Source: an uncultured Collinsella sp. (GTDB taxonomy: Bacteria > Actinomycetota > Coriobacteriia > Coriobacteriales > Coriobacteriaceae). From it: 64,000 bases of DNA. The DNA lies in NCBI GenBank assembly GCA_937925715.1, contig CALAMG010000017.1, positions 1 to 64,000 on the forward strand, given 5' to 3'. Made by a program: the position numbers and the translations under genes. How positions within the stretch are numbered: the stretch's first letter is position 1; each line of letters opens with the position of its first letter. Under the pieces are notes generated by a model. It had not been told where the DNA came from. It searched no databases and saw only the letters and a program-made list of their open reading frames with translations. Positions 1-7,651 of this stretch are shown here, in pieces.

Positions 1-203
1 TCACGAGCGGGGGCTCCTATCTTTTTAGTGCCCTCGGATTGGGTCATAGTGTCTGACTTTTGCTCCACCTGCGGCGCTGCCACTGTTGGTGCAGGGGGGG
101 CAGCTTGCTCGCTCTGGTGCCCGTTCGCTGACTTATGCTCCACCTGCGATGTTGCCGTTGTTGGTGTAATGGGGCGGTGCAATGGGGTCAGGTTAGTTTG
201 CAC
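1..203 (-). CDS. Partial unidentified protein, N-terminal part only
   Basis: The minus strand is open from about 203 to the window edge and encodes a polar, Pro/Ala/Gln/Glu-rich segment ending in TMTQSEGTKKIGAPAR at the edge. Two 41-bp copies at 53-93 and 128-168 (34 of 41 identical) lie exactly 75 bp apart, which is 25 codons. They translate to similar peptides, APTVAAPQVEQKSD and TPTTATSQVEHKSA, as expected for an in-frame duplication in coding DNA. The start is unclear: possible codons are GTG at 203, TTG at 206 or ATG at 47, none with a convincing ribosome binding site. Function cannot be inferred because the body of the protein lies outside the window. Confidence 0.4.
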   Translation of the reverse strand, partial: MQTNLTPLHRPITPTTATSQVEHKSANGHQSEQAAPPAPTVAAPQVEQKSDTMTQSEGTKKIGAPAR

Positions 204-284
204 CAAATATGTCCGACAAGATGTTTGACGGATGTTTGGTTGGCGCCTGTTGATGGTCTGGGTATCGGGGAGGGCGGGCTCCGT

Positions 285-290
285 TATAAT
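285..290 (+). promoter_or_regulatory. Probable -10 element for the DUF1846 gene
   Basis: A perfect TATAAT lies 39 nt before the chosen ATG at 330. No good -35 hexamer is seen at 16-18 nt spacing, so this is supported by the -10 match alone. Confidence 0.4.
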
Positions 291-329
291 CGCCTAAGAC
301 ATTAAATGGAAACGGGACGGGAGCCATAC

Positions 330-1811
330 ATGCGCCAGGGTTTCGACAACGCGAAATATATCGAGCTGCAGGCCGCTCATATTAAAGAGCGCATCTCGCA
401 GTTTGGCGGCAAGCTGTATTTGGAGTTTGGCGGCAAGCTGTTCGATGACTATCATGCCAGCCGCGTGCTGCCGGGTTTTGAGCCGGACAGCAAGTTTCGC
501 ATGCTCAAGAGCATCGCCGACGATGTCGAGGTTATCATCGCGATCAACGCGAACCACATCGAGAAAAACAAGGCTCGTGGTGACCTTGGCATTACCTATG
601 ACGAGGATGTGCTGCGCCTGGTTGACCTGTTCCGCGGCAACGGCTTTGCCGTCGCGGCTGTAGTCATCACCCAGTACGCTGGCCAGCCTGCTGCCGATGT
701 GTTCCGCAACCGCCTGAACGCGCTCGGCATTCCCGCCAAGTTGCACTATCCCATCGAGGGGTATCCGCACGATGTCGATCTGATCGTGTCCGACGATGGC
801 TACGGCAAGAACGAGTTTGTCGAGACCACGCGTCCGCTCGTCGTCGTGACGGCGCCCGGCCCTGGCTCGGGCAAGCTCGCCACTTGCCTCTCGCAGCTGT
901 ATCACGAGCATAAGCACGGTACCGCCGCCGGCTATGCCAAGTTTGAGACCTTCCCGGTCTGGAATCTTCCTCTGACGCATCCGGTCAATATCGCCTACGA
1001 GGCCGCCACGGCTGACCTCGACGACGCCAATATCATCGATTCGTTCCACCTTGAGGCCTACAACAAGACCACGGTCAACTACAACCGCGACGTCGAGGCC
1101 TTCCCGGTAGTCCGTGCCCTGATGGAAAAGATCCTGGGCAAGAGCCCCTACCAGAGCCCTACGGACATGGGCGTCAATATGGTCGGCTTTGCCATCACCG
1201 ATGACGATGCCTGCCGCGACGCTTCCAAGATGGAGATCGTCCGCCGCTACTTTACCGCGGTCGAAAATGTGCGCCGTACCGGCGTGGGCGATGAGCAAGT
1301 CGATCGTCTCAAGATTATTATGAAGAAAGCCGGCATCGATAAGAACTACTCACCGGCGCGCTCGGCGGCCCTCACCAGGGAGCAGCTGACGGGTGGTCCC
1401 GTGGGTGCCATGGTCATGCCCGATGGCTCCGTGGTGACCGGTAAGACCTCCACGCGCCTGGGCGCCGCAAGTTCGCTCATTATGAACGCCCTCAAGCATG
1501 TCTCGGGCGTCGACCTTGAGCTCGAGGTCATTAGCGATGAGGCGATCGAGCCCATCAGCAAGCTCAAGACGCATTTTCTGGGCAGCAAAAACCCGCGCCT
1601 TCACACCGACGAGACGCTTATGGCGCTGTCGATCACCTCGGCCACGAGTGAGACGGCCGCTCGCGTCCTTTCGGGTCTGGAGCAGTTGCGCGGTTGCGAT
1701 GCCTTCTTTAGCGTGATCATCTCGCCGACGGACGAGACGGTACTGCGCAAACTGGGTATCAACGTGTGCTGCGAGCCCAAGTTTGAGCGCCGCGGTTTCT
1801 TCCATCGCTAA
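330..1811 (+). CDS. DUF1846 (UPF0371) family protein
   Basis: The product is 493 aa, the usual length for this uncharacterised, probably cytoplasmic family. The N-terminus has the family pattern FDNAKY followed by KLYLEFGGKL near residues 28-37. A glycine-rich APGPGSGK stretch lies near residue 174 and resembles a phosphate-binding loop, although no reaction is established for the family as far as I know. ATG at 330 is preferred over one at 306: homologues begin just before the GFDNAKY segment, and a GGGACGGGAG sequence precedes it. A terminator follows at 1846, so the gene is probably monocistronic. The family assignment is confident; the function is unknown. Confidence 0.9.
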   Translation: MRQGFDNAKYIELQAAHIKERISQFGGKLYLEFGGKLFDDYHASRVLPGFEPDSKFRMLKSIADDVEVIIAINANHIEKNKARGDLGITYDEDVLRLVDLFRGNGFAVAAVVITQYAGQPAADVFRNRLNALGIPAKLHYPIEGYPHDVDLIVSDDGYGKNEFVETTRPLVVVTAPGPGSGKLATCLSQLYHEHKHGTAAGYAKFETFPVWNLPLTHPVNIAYEAATADLDDANIIDSFHLEAYNKTTVNYNRDVEAFPVVRALMEKILGKSPYQSPTDMGVNMVGFAITDDDACRDASKMEIVRRYFTAVENVRRTGVGDEQVDRLKIIMKKAGIDKNYSPARSAALTREQLTGGPVGAMVMPDGSVVTGKTSTRLGAASSLIMNALKHVSGVDLELEVISDEAIEPISKLKTHFLGSKNPRLHTDETLMALSITSATSETAARVLSGLEQLRGCDAFFSVIISPTDETVLRKLGINVCCEPKFERRGFFHR

Positions 1812-1845
1812 GTTTGAAGCACCGCGGTAATTGCATTGCATTTTG

Positions 1846-1878
1846 GCCGTATCGGGTTAGCGCCCGGTACGGCTTTTT
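1846..1878 (+). terminator. Intrinsic terminator after the DUF1846 gene
   Basis: Inverted arms GCCGTATCGGG and CCCGGTACGGC surround a short loop and are followed by TTTTTA. Confidence 0.85.
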
Positions 1879-2067
1879 AATCAACAAAGCGCCTATTTCG
1901 GCGAAAAATAGCTGTTTACCTGCCTGGAAACAATTTGAGCGGTATACAATAACCGTAACTGTTTCATCCTTAGTGGGATGCCGCATGATGGATATTACCT
2001 GCCATCGTGAGGTGTGTCGGTCGCGCACGGCGCGTTAGATGCTCGTGCTCGGTTTGAGGAGGCTGCT

Positions 2068-2406
2068 ATGGCGGGCAAGGGTCGTGCGAGTGTCAACGAT
2101 ATGAAGCGTGTCGAGGTGCTGGTGTTGATGGAGATCGACCAGCAAACTGAAGACAATGGCGGGCCGTATGGTTTCTCGCGCAAAACGCTTGCCGAGCGCG
2201 TGGGGGTTTCGCCGTATCGTGCCCGCGCCGCAATCGATCGCTTGGATTCCGAAGGCATGATCGATGTCGTCTCGCGTTATAGCGACGACGGCGGTCAGCT
2301 TGCAAATGGCATTTGCCTCACCGAACGTGGCGAATGGTATCTTGAGGGCGTCCGTACCGGCATGCTCGTTCAAGAAATGCTTGAGGACGCGGTTGCTGAT
2401 CGATAG
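2068..2406 (+). CDS. Small winged-helix DNA-binding protein
   Basis: The product is 112 aa with one recognisable domain. Residues about 35-95 fit a winged helix: a helix-turn-helix KTLAERVGVSPYRARAAIDR followed by a hairpin wing ending in GICLTERG. ATG at 2068 is chosen because GAGGAGG lies just upstream; an in-frame ATG at 2014 lacks such a site. The gene stands alone between two terminators. No effector domain is present, so it is probably a simple transcriptional regulator. Its targets cannot be told from the sequence. Confidence 0.75.
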   Translation: MAGKGRASVNDMKRVEVLVLMEIDQQTEDNGGPYGFSRKTLAERVGVSPYRARAAIDRLDSEGMIDVVSRYSDDGGQLANGICLTERGEWYLEGVRTGMLVQEMLEDAVADR

Positions 2407-2430
2407 CAGCATGTAACCCTTGCCATAGCG

Positions 2431-2459
2431 ACGCCGCCTGGGAAACCGGGCGGCGTTTT
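2431..2459 (+). terminator. Intrinsic terminator after the winged-helix gene
   Basis: ACGCCGCC and GGCGGCGT arms are separated by 10 nt and followed by TTTG. Confidence 0.85.
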
Positions 2460-2584
2460 GTTTCAAGATTGAGAAATGCAATCGCACGCGAGAAAAATTG
2501 CGAACGGTCCGCGGCGCGAGTATTACAATGAAGACCCGTAAGATGTGGATAAACAACTTCTACGGGAAGCGCAGGTAACTCAAT

Positions 2585-4246
2585 ATGACCAAGCATGTGT
2601 TCGTAACCGGTGGCGTGGTTTCGTCCCTGGGCAAGGGTATCACCGCGGCCTCGCTGGGCCGTCTGCTCAAGTCGCGTGGCTACAAAGTAACGATGCAGAA
2701 AGCCGACCCGTATCTGAACGTCGACCCCGGTACCATGAGCCCCTTCCAGCATGGTGAGGTCTTCGTTACCGAGGACGGTTACGAGTCCGACCTGGACCTG
2801 GGTCATTACGAGCGCTTTATTGATGAGAACCTGACCCGCGATTCCAACTTTACGACCGGTGCCATCTACAAAAGCCTAATCGCCCGTGAGCGTCGCGGCG
2901 ACTTTTTGGGCGGTACCGTGCAGGTGATTCCCCACGTCACCAATGCCATTAAGGACAAGTTCCGCCGCATCGAGGAGCAGACCGGCTCCGATGTAGTCAT
3001 TACCGAGCTGGGCGGCACGATCGGCGACATCGAGTCCCAACCGTTTGTCGAGGCCATCCGTCAGTACCGCAAGGAGGCCGGCCCCGAGAACGTCTGCTAC
3101 ATCCACGTGTCGCTCGTTCCCTATATCGCCGCCGCCCACGAGGTCAAGACCAAGCCCACGCAGCATTCCGTCAAGGAGCTCCGCAGCTTTGGCATCCAGC
3201 CCGATATCATCGTGCTGCGCTCCGACCACCATATCGATGACGCTATCCGCGGAAAGATCGCAAGCTTCTGCGACGTCGACACCGATTGTGTCTTTACCAA
3301 CGAGGACTGCGCGAGCATTTACGATGTTCCGCAGCTGCTTGCCGAGCAGGACTTTGACCTGCGCATTTGCGAGCGCCTGGGTCTGGACCCGCGTGAGCGC
3401 GACATGAGCGAGTGGAACGAGTTCCTGCGCAAACAGAATCACGCCAACCATCACGCCGACAAGGTGAAGATCGCCGTCGTGGGTAAGTACACGCAGCTGC
3501 CCGATGCGTACCTGTCGGTTATCGAGGCCCTGCACCATGCGGGCGTCTTCTACGATCGCCATGTGGACGTCCAGCTAGTCGACGGCGAGAGCCTCGACGA
3601 GCAGAATGTCTCCGAGGTTCTGGGCGACGCCTCGGGCATCCTGGTCCCCGGCGGCTTTGGCAAGCGCGCCCTGGAGGGCAAGATCCTCGCGGCCGAGTTT
3701 GCCCGTGAGCACAAGATTCCGTATCTGGGCATTTGCCTGGGTATGCAGGTGGCCGTGTGCGAGTTCGCCCGCAACGTCGTCGGCCTTGCCGGCGCCAGCT
3801 CCTCCGAGTTCGATCCGGACGGCCCGTTTAGCGTCATCGATCTGATGAGCTCGCAGGAGGACGTGACCGAGAAGGGCGGCACCATGCGCCTGGGCGCCTA
3901 TCCGTGCAAGCTCGCCGCCGATACCCTTGCTCGCGAGGCATATGGCGAGGAACTCGTCTACGAGCGTCACCGTCACCGCTTTGAGTTCAACAACGCCTTC
4001 CGCGACCAGCTCGAGGACGCCGGTTTGGTTATCTCGGGTCTGTCGCCTGACGAGCGCCTGGTCGAGATGGTCGAGCTGCCGCGCGACGTGCATCCGTGGT
4101 ATGTGGCAACCCAGGCTCATCCCGAGTTCAAGAGCCGCCCGACCAACCCGCAGCCGCTGTTCCGCGAGTTCGTACGCGCTTCGATCGGCCAGCACGAGGG
4201 TGTCGACCGTCTGCAGGTGACGCCCATGAACCTCGCTACGGACTAA
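2585..4246 (+). CDS. pyrG: CTP synthase
   Basis: PyrG amidates UTP to CTP with ATP and glutamine, the last step of pyrimidine nucleotide synthesis. The 553-aa length is typical. The N-terminal synthetase half starts with TKHVFVTGGVVSSLGKGI. The C-terminal class I glutamine amidotransferase half has the nucleophile in LGICLGMQ (Cys384) and the His/Glu pair in QAHPEFKSRP. The sequence is complete, with no missing catalytic residue seen. It is followed by xerD two nucleotides after the stop, so the two are probably cotranscribed. A TACAAT-like -10 lies near 2523. Confidence 0.98.
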   Translation: MTKHVFVTGGVVSSLGKGITAASLGRLLKSRGYKVTMQKADPYLNVDPGTMSPFQHGEVFVTEDGYESDLDLGHYERFIDENLTRDSNFTTGAIYKSLIARERRGDFLGGTVQVIPHVTNAIKDKFRRIEEQTGSDVVITELGGTIGDIESQPFVEAIRQYRKEAGPENVCYIHVSLVPYIAAAHEVKTKPTQHSVKELRSFGIQPDIIVLRSDHHIDDAIRGKIASFCDVDTDCVFTNEDCASIYDVPQLLAEQDFDLRICERLGLDPRERDMSEWNEFLRKQNHANHHADKVKIAVVGKYTQLPDAYLSVIEALHHAGVFYDRHVDVQLVDGESLDEQNVSEVLGDASGILVPGGFGKRALEGKILAAEFAREHKIPYLGICLGMQVAVCEFARNVVGLAGASSSEFDPDGPFSVIDLMSSQEDVTEKGGTMRLGAYPCKLAADTLAREAYGEELVYERHRHRFEFNNAFRDQLEDAGLVISGLSPDERLVEMVELPRDVHPWYVATQAHPEFKSRPTNPQPLFREFVRASIGQHEGVDRLQVTPMNLATD

Positions 4247-4248
4247 GG

Positions 4249-5190
4249 GTGCCGGCGAATAAGGAACATACCGAAGCTACTCCCTCGTCGCTCGCCGTGG
4301 CGGCGGGGGAGTATCTCGATTACCTCGCGGTCGAGCGGGGTTTGGCGCGCAACACGATTGCGGCCTATCGTCGTGACCTGACGACGTACTGCGCCTATCT
4401 GGAGCGGGCGGGTATTGTGTCTTTTGAAGAGGTGACTCGTCAGGTCGTGGAGGGCTTTGTCGCCGACCGTCGCGATGGGGGCTATTCCGATGCCTCGGTG
4501 GAGCGTGCGCTTGCAGCCGTGAAGGGCCTGCATGCCTTTTTGGTGCGCGATGGGGCTGTAGCCCAAAATCCAACGGCGGCGTTGCGCCTGCCTAAAAAGG
4601 CTGAGCGTTTGCCGGAGTATCTATCGGTGGAGGATGTCTCGGCTCTGCTCGATCAAGACTTCCCCGAGGGCGAGATGGGCTTGCGCGACCATGCCATCTT
4701 GGAAGTGCTCTACGGATGCGGTTTGCGTGTGAGCGAGTTGGTGGGGCTCGATGTGGGCGATATCCATATTGACGATGGCTTTGTACTCGTTCGCGGTAAG
4801 GGCTCAAAGGAACGCCTGTCCCCGCTGGTGGGAAGCGCGGCGCGAGTTCTGATGCTCTATGTAACTGAGGGACGTTCTCGCTTGGCGGCCCATGCCCGCG
4901 GAACCGAGACCTCGGCGGTCTTTTTAAATAAGAACGGACGTCGCCTGTCGCGCCAGGCCGTGCATGCGATATGCGAGCGGTATGGGCGTCAGGTGGGGCT
5001 GGTGGGGCTCCATCCCCATACCTTGCGCCACTCCTTTGCCACCCACATGCTCGCGGGCGGTGCCGACCTGCGTGTGCTGCAGGAGATTTTGGGCCATGCC
5101 GATATTTCGACCACGCAGGTCTACACGCATGTCGACCGCACGCAACTGACCGAGGTCTATCTGGCGGCGCATCCGCTGGCGCATCGTTAA
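4249..5190 (+). CDS. xerD: Tyrosine recombinase, XerD type
   Basis: The product is a 313-aa site-specific recombinase with an N-terminal SAM-like core-binding domain (about residues 14-105) and a C-terminal catalytic domain. The catalytic set is intact: Arg160 (GLRVSEL), Lys187 (KGSKER), His257 and Arg260 (HTLRHSFATHML), His283 (LGHADIS) and nucleophile Tyr292 (TQVYTHV). GTG at 4249, two bases after the pyrG stop, is taken as the start; the reading frame extends upstream into pyrG but that part has no domain sense. It probably resolves chromosome dimers with a XerC partner. Length and position behind pyrG fit the chromosomal Xer protein rather than a phage integrase. Confidence 0.9.
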   Translation: MPANKEHTEATPSSLAVAAGEYLDYLAVERGLARNTIAAYRRDLTTYCAYLERAGIVSFEEVTRQVVEGFVADRRDGGYSDASVERALAAVKGLHAFLVRDGAVAQNPTAALRLPKKAERLPEYLSVEDVSALLDQDFPEGEMGLRDHAILEVLYGCGLRVSELVGLDVGDIHIDDGFVLVRGKGSKERLSPLVGSAARVLMLYVTEGRSRLAAHARGTETSAVFLNKNGRRLSRQAVHAICERYGRQVGLVGLHPHTLRHSFATHMLAGGADLRVLQEILGHADISTTQVYTHVDRTQLTEVYLAAHPLAHR

Positions 5191-5221
5191 CACATCGCTG
5201 GCCTGCATATTTATAGGTATT

Positions 5222-5288
5222 TGGGGACGGGCCCCAGATTGCTGCGGCGTGCTTTTGCGCGCGCATGGGCAATCTGGGGCCCGTCCCA
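5222..5288. repeat. 67-bp palindrome (element B1)
   Basis: Left arm GGGACGGGCCCCAGATTGC is the reverse complement of the right arm ending at 5288, apart from one bulged G. The 25-nt loop has further short symmetry. The element starts 31 nt after the xerD stop and has no T-tract. Its total length equals that of the AGTTGCGGTG-type elements elsewhere in the window, though its arms differ. Confidence 0.8.
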
Positions 5289-5414
5289 TTTTTCGCCACT
5301 TGTCGTCGCGGTGGTGGGCCGCACGTGCCTTGGGTGGGGGAGTTTGGGGGCGATGTGAACGCCATGTAAAAGGACGCAAAAATCGCCTCAAGGTCAACTT
5401 GAAGGTTGAGGTTG

Positions 5415-5448
5415 AAAGGCGGGGTGCCACAGGTGGCATCCCGCCTTT
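5415..5448. repeat. Long stem-loop upstream of mraZ
   Basis: Arms of 16 bp beginning AAAGGCGGG and ending CCCGCCTTT, with one G-T pair, enclose a 2-nt loop. No long T-run follows on either strand, so terminator function is uncertain; it may end the xerD transcript. Confidence 0.6.
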
Positions 5449-5454
5449 GCTGTA

Positions 5455-5472
5455 AACACAACATATTGTGTT
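5455..5472. promoter_or_regulatory. 18-bp dyad upstream of mraZ
   Basis: AACACAA-CATA-TTGTGTT is a perfect inverted repeat with 7-bp arms. It is AT-rich compared with its surroundings and directly precedes the LexA-like box, so a protein-binding site is plausible. Confidence 0.4.
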
Positions 5473-5474
5473 TT

Positions 5475-5488
5475 CGAACATATGCTCG
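5475..5488. promoter_or_regulatory. Possible LexA (SOS) box before the dcw cluster
   Basis: CGAACATATGCTCG differs at one position from the Gram-positive LexA consensus CGAACNNNNGTTCG. It lies 165 bp before mraZ. The match is by eye only. Confidence 0.35.
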
Positions 5489-5509
5489 GGGGTGTTTTGC
5501 AATATATGG

Positions 5510-5568
5510 TGGGTGGAGTAGTGGGGCGGGGTGGGGGAAGGGGTGGGGAAAGGTGTTGAAAAATGGGG
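5510..5568 (+). promoter_or_regulatory. TGGG repeats, candidate MraZ-binding region
   Basis: Five TGGG motifs start at 5510, 5522, 5532, 5544 and 5564. MraZ is known to bind TGGGN repeats in the promoter of its own operon, usually with 10-bp spacing; here the spacings are 12, 10, 12 and 20. The position, 85-140 bp before mraZ, fits autoregulation of the division cluster. Confidence 0.5.
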
Positions 5569-5652
5569 CGGTTCCCCATATTATTAATGACGTCGACAGG
5601 CGGGGTGGTTCCCCGCGTACGTGCCATCTGAGTAACCGAGGGGAGGGCGCAC

Positions 5653-6087
5653 ATGGGAATGACTGGTGCATACGAGCGCAATCTCGATGCAAAAGGTCGT
5701 CTGTCCCTGCCTGCACCCCTTCGCGAGGAGCTTGGAGAGCACGTTCGCGTGTTCAAAGCCCTGGATGTCGATGCTCTGTACGTGTTCTCTGCCGAGGCCT
5801 TCGATAAGTGGGTCGAAGGACTCTTCGCGGGTCGTGAGGGCCACGAGGGTTTTAACCCGCGTGACATTAATGACCAGAAGCTCATGAGGGCGATCAACAA
5901 GCGCACCACGTCGATGGATGTGGACAGTGCCGGTCGTATCGGTCTTTCCGAGCCTCTCCGCAAGCAGGCGAACCTCGACCGCGAGGTCACGGTTGTGGGC
6001 AACTACGACCACCTTGAGGTTTGGGATCGCGCCGCGGCCGATGAGGACGATGACGATGAGGCCCTGCTGGACCTCTTCTTCTCGTAA
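5653..6087 (+). CDS. mraZ: Transcriptional regulator MraZ
   Basis: The product is 144 aa with two SpoVT/AbrB-like swapped-hairpin repeats. The first is near residues 5-50, with the DAKGRLSLPAPLREEL signature; the second is near 80-125, with DSAGRIGLSEPLRKQA. It is the first gene of the division and cell-wall cluster and is preceded by GAGGGGAGG. MraZ is known to bind TGGG repeats in its own promoter and usually to repress the operon. The acidic C-terminal tail (DEDDDDEALLDLFF) is unremarkable. rsmH follows after 20 nt. Confidence 0.97.
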   Translation: MGMTGAYERNLDAKGRLSLPAPLREELGEHVRVFKALDVDALYVFSAEAFDKWVEGLFAGREGHEGFNPRDINDQKLMRAINKRTTSMDVDSAGRIGLSEPLRKQANLDREVTVVGNYDHLEVWDRAAADEDDDDEALLDLFFS

Positions 6088-6107
6088 GGGCAAGGCACGG
6101 GTAACGG

Positions 6108-7073
6108 ATGGAGCGTGGGATCTTGACACAAGAATATCGGCATGAACCTGTCATGCTCGGCGAAGTGCTTGAGTCGCTGCGGCTAAAGAGCGGCTCCGTT
6201 GTCTGCGATTGCACCCTTGGGGGTGCCGGCCATTCGGTAAAGATGGCCGCGCAGGTGGGGGAGACGGGCCTTTTGCTCGGCGTCGATCAGGACGACATGG
6301 CCCTCGAGGCCGCTGGCGCCCGTTTGGACCGCGAGGTTCCCGGCGTTCCGCACCAGCTGCTGAAGGGCAACTTCGGCGACTTGGACGAGCTGCTTTGCTC
6401 GGCCGAGGTGCCCGGGGTCGATGGCTTCCTGTTCGATTTGGGCGTTTCGTCACCGCAACTCGATATCCCTGGCAGGGGCTTTTCGTATAACGAGGACGCC
6501 CCATTGGACATGCGGATGGATCCGGGTAATAACACCTTAAACGCAGCTGAGGTCATCAACACCTATAACGAACACGACCTCGCCCGGATTCTACGCGTCT
6601 ACGGCGAAGAGAAGTTCGCCTCGCAGATTGCGCGCGAGATCGTGCGCCGCCGCGAGCAAGAACCGATCGAAACCACCGGCCAATTTGTTGAGATCATCAA
6701 GGCGGGTATCCCGGCTGCCGCTCGTCGGCATGGCGGACACCCGGCCAAGAAAAGTTTCCAGGCCATTCGCATCGAGGTCAATCACGAGCTCGATGTGCTC
6801 GAACGAGGGCTTGATGCCGCCACCAGGTGGCTCAACCCGGGCGGACGTATCTGCGTCATCTCGTATCACTCGCTCGAGGACCGTATCGTAAAGAACCACT
6901 TTAAGGAGATGAGCCAGGGGTGCACGTGCCCGCCGGAGATTCCGGTGTGCGTGTGCGGCAACGTGCCGATACTCAAGGTCATCACCCGCAAACCCTTGGT
7001 TGCCCAGCCTGATGAGGTTGAGCGCAACCCTCGGGCGAGATCAGCCAAAATCCGCGTGGCGCAGCGTCTGTAG
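6108..7073 (+). CDS. rsmH: 16S rRNA (cytosine-1402-N4)-methyltransferase
   Basis: RsmH methylates C1402 of 16S rRNA in the decoding centre using S-adenosylmethionine. The product is 321 aa with the family start HEPVMLGEVLESL, the SAM-binding segment DCTLGGAGHS, FDLGVSSPQLD, and the late RICVISYHSLEDRIVK motif. A Cys-rich loop (CTCPPEIPVCVCG) near the C-terminus is usual in the family. ATG at 6108 is annotated; TTG at 6123 is a reasonable alternative because GGAG lies 9 nt before it and homologues often start close to EYRHEPV. It is the second gene of the dcw cluster. Confidence 0.96.
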   Translation: MERGILTQEYRHEPVMLGEVLESLRLKSGSVVCDCTLGGAGHSVKMAAQVGETGLLLGVDQDDMALEAAGARLDREVPGVPHQLLKGNFGDLDELLCSAEVPGVDGFLFDLGVSSPQLDIPGRGFSYNEDAPLDMRMDPGNNTLNAAEVINTYNEHDLARILRVYGEEKFASQIAREIVRRREQEPIETTGQFVEIIKAGIPAAARRHGGHPAKKSFQAIRIEVNHELDVLERGLDAATRWLNPGGRICVISYHSLEDRIVKNHFKEMSQGCTCPPEIPVCVCGNVPILKVITRKPLVAQPDEVERNPRARSAKIRVAQRL

Positions 7074-7163
7074 GCGCGACCGCGCGATATTGGACCTCCC
7101 GCTCGCACCATAAACGAAGCTTAAACACACTACCAACGTACTCGGGATGGGAGGCGGCATATC

Positions 7164-7634
7164 ATGGGCTACAACACTTCAAGCGCAGCACTCGCCTATG
7201 ATATGAACGCCATGCCCGCCTATCGTGAGACGCCGCAGGCTCCCGTTGCTCCCCGTGAGCAGCGCACGCCGCGCTTTGATGTCTACACGGGCGCGGGCCG
7301 TCAGGCAAACCAGGCGGTAAGCCCGGTTTTCATGAGCGTTCTTAAAACGTTTTGCATCATTGCGGCTATCTTCATGACGATCGGCGTCGCCCGCGTGGCG
7401 CTCGCCGGCGTTACGGCCCAGGTGCTCAACAGCAACGCCGAGCTTACCAACACGCTCGAAAAGGCGACCGATGAGAGCTCCGACCTGGAGGTCATGCATT
7501 CGGTCTATGGCGCCGACACGCGCATTCGCGACCTTGCGGGCGCTTATGGCATGGTGGAGCCCAGCGAGAGCGTTACACTTGACTTTTCGCAGGATGCAGC
7601 CGCGGGCGCCAACGCGACCGCGACCGCTCAGTAG
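7164..7634 (+). CDS. ftsL: FtsL-like bitopic division protein
   Basis: The product is 156 aa, between rsmH and ftsI where ftsL normally lies. It has a polar cytoplasmic N-terminus of about 55 residues, one membrane segment (about 56-78, FMSVLKTFCIIAAIFMTIGV), and an extracytoplasmic part whose start (LNSNAELTNTLEKATDESS) could form a short coiled coil. FtsL normally acts with FtsB/DivIC and FtsQ to activate FtsW-FtsI at the septum. Sequence conservation is low in this family, so the call rests on topology and position. The start is ATG at 7164, with GGGAGG upstream. Confidence 0.75.
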   Translation: MGYNTSSAALAYDMNAMPAYRETPQAPVAPREQRTPRFDVYTGAGRQANQAVSPVFMSVLKTFCIIAAIFMTIGVARVALAGVTAQVLNSNAELTNTLEKATDESSDLEVMHSVYGADTRIRDLAGAYGMVEPSESVTLDFSQDAAAGANATATAQ

Positions 7635-7651
7635 CAAGACGGTAGCTGAGT

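Noticed and set aside
1940..1955. Dyad CGGTATACAATAACCG over a -10-like sequence before the winged-helix gene
   Set aside because: Only 4-bp perfect arms; autoregulation is plausible but the sequence support is too weak.
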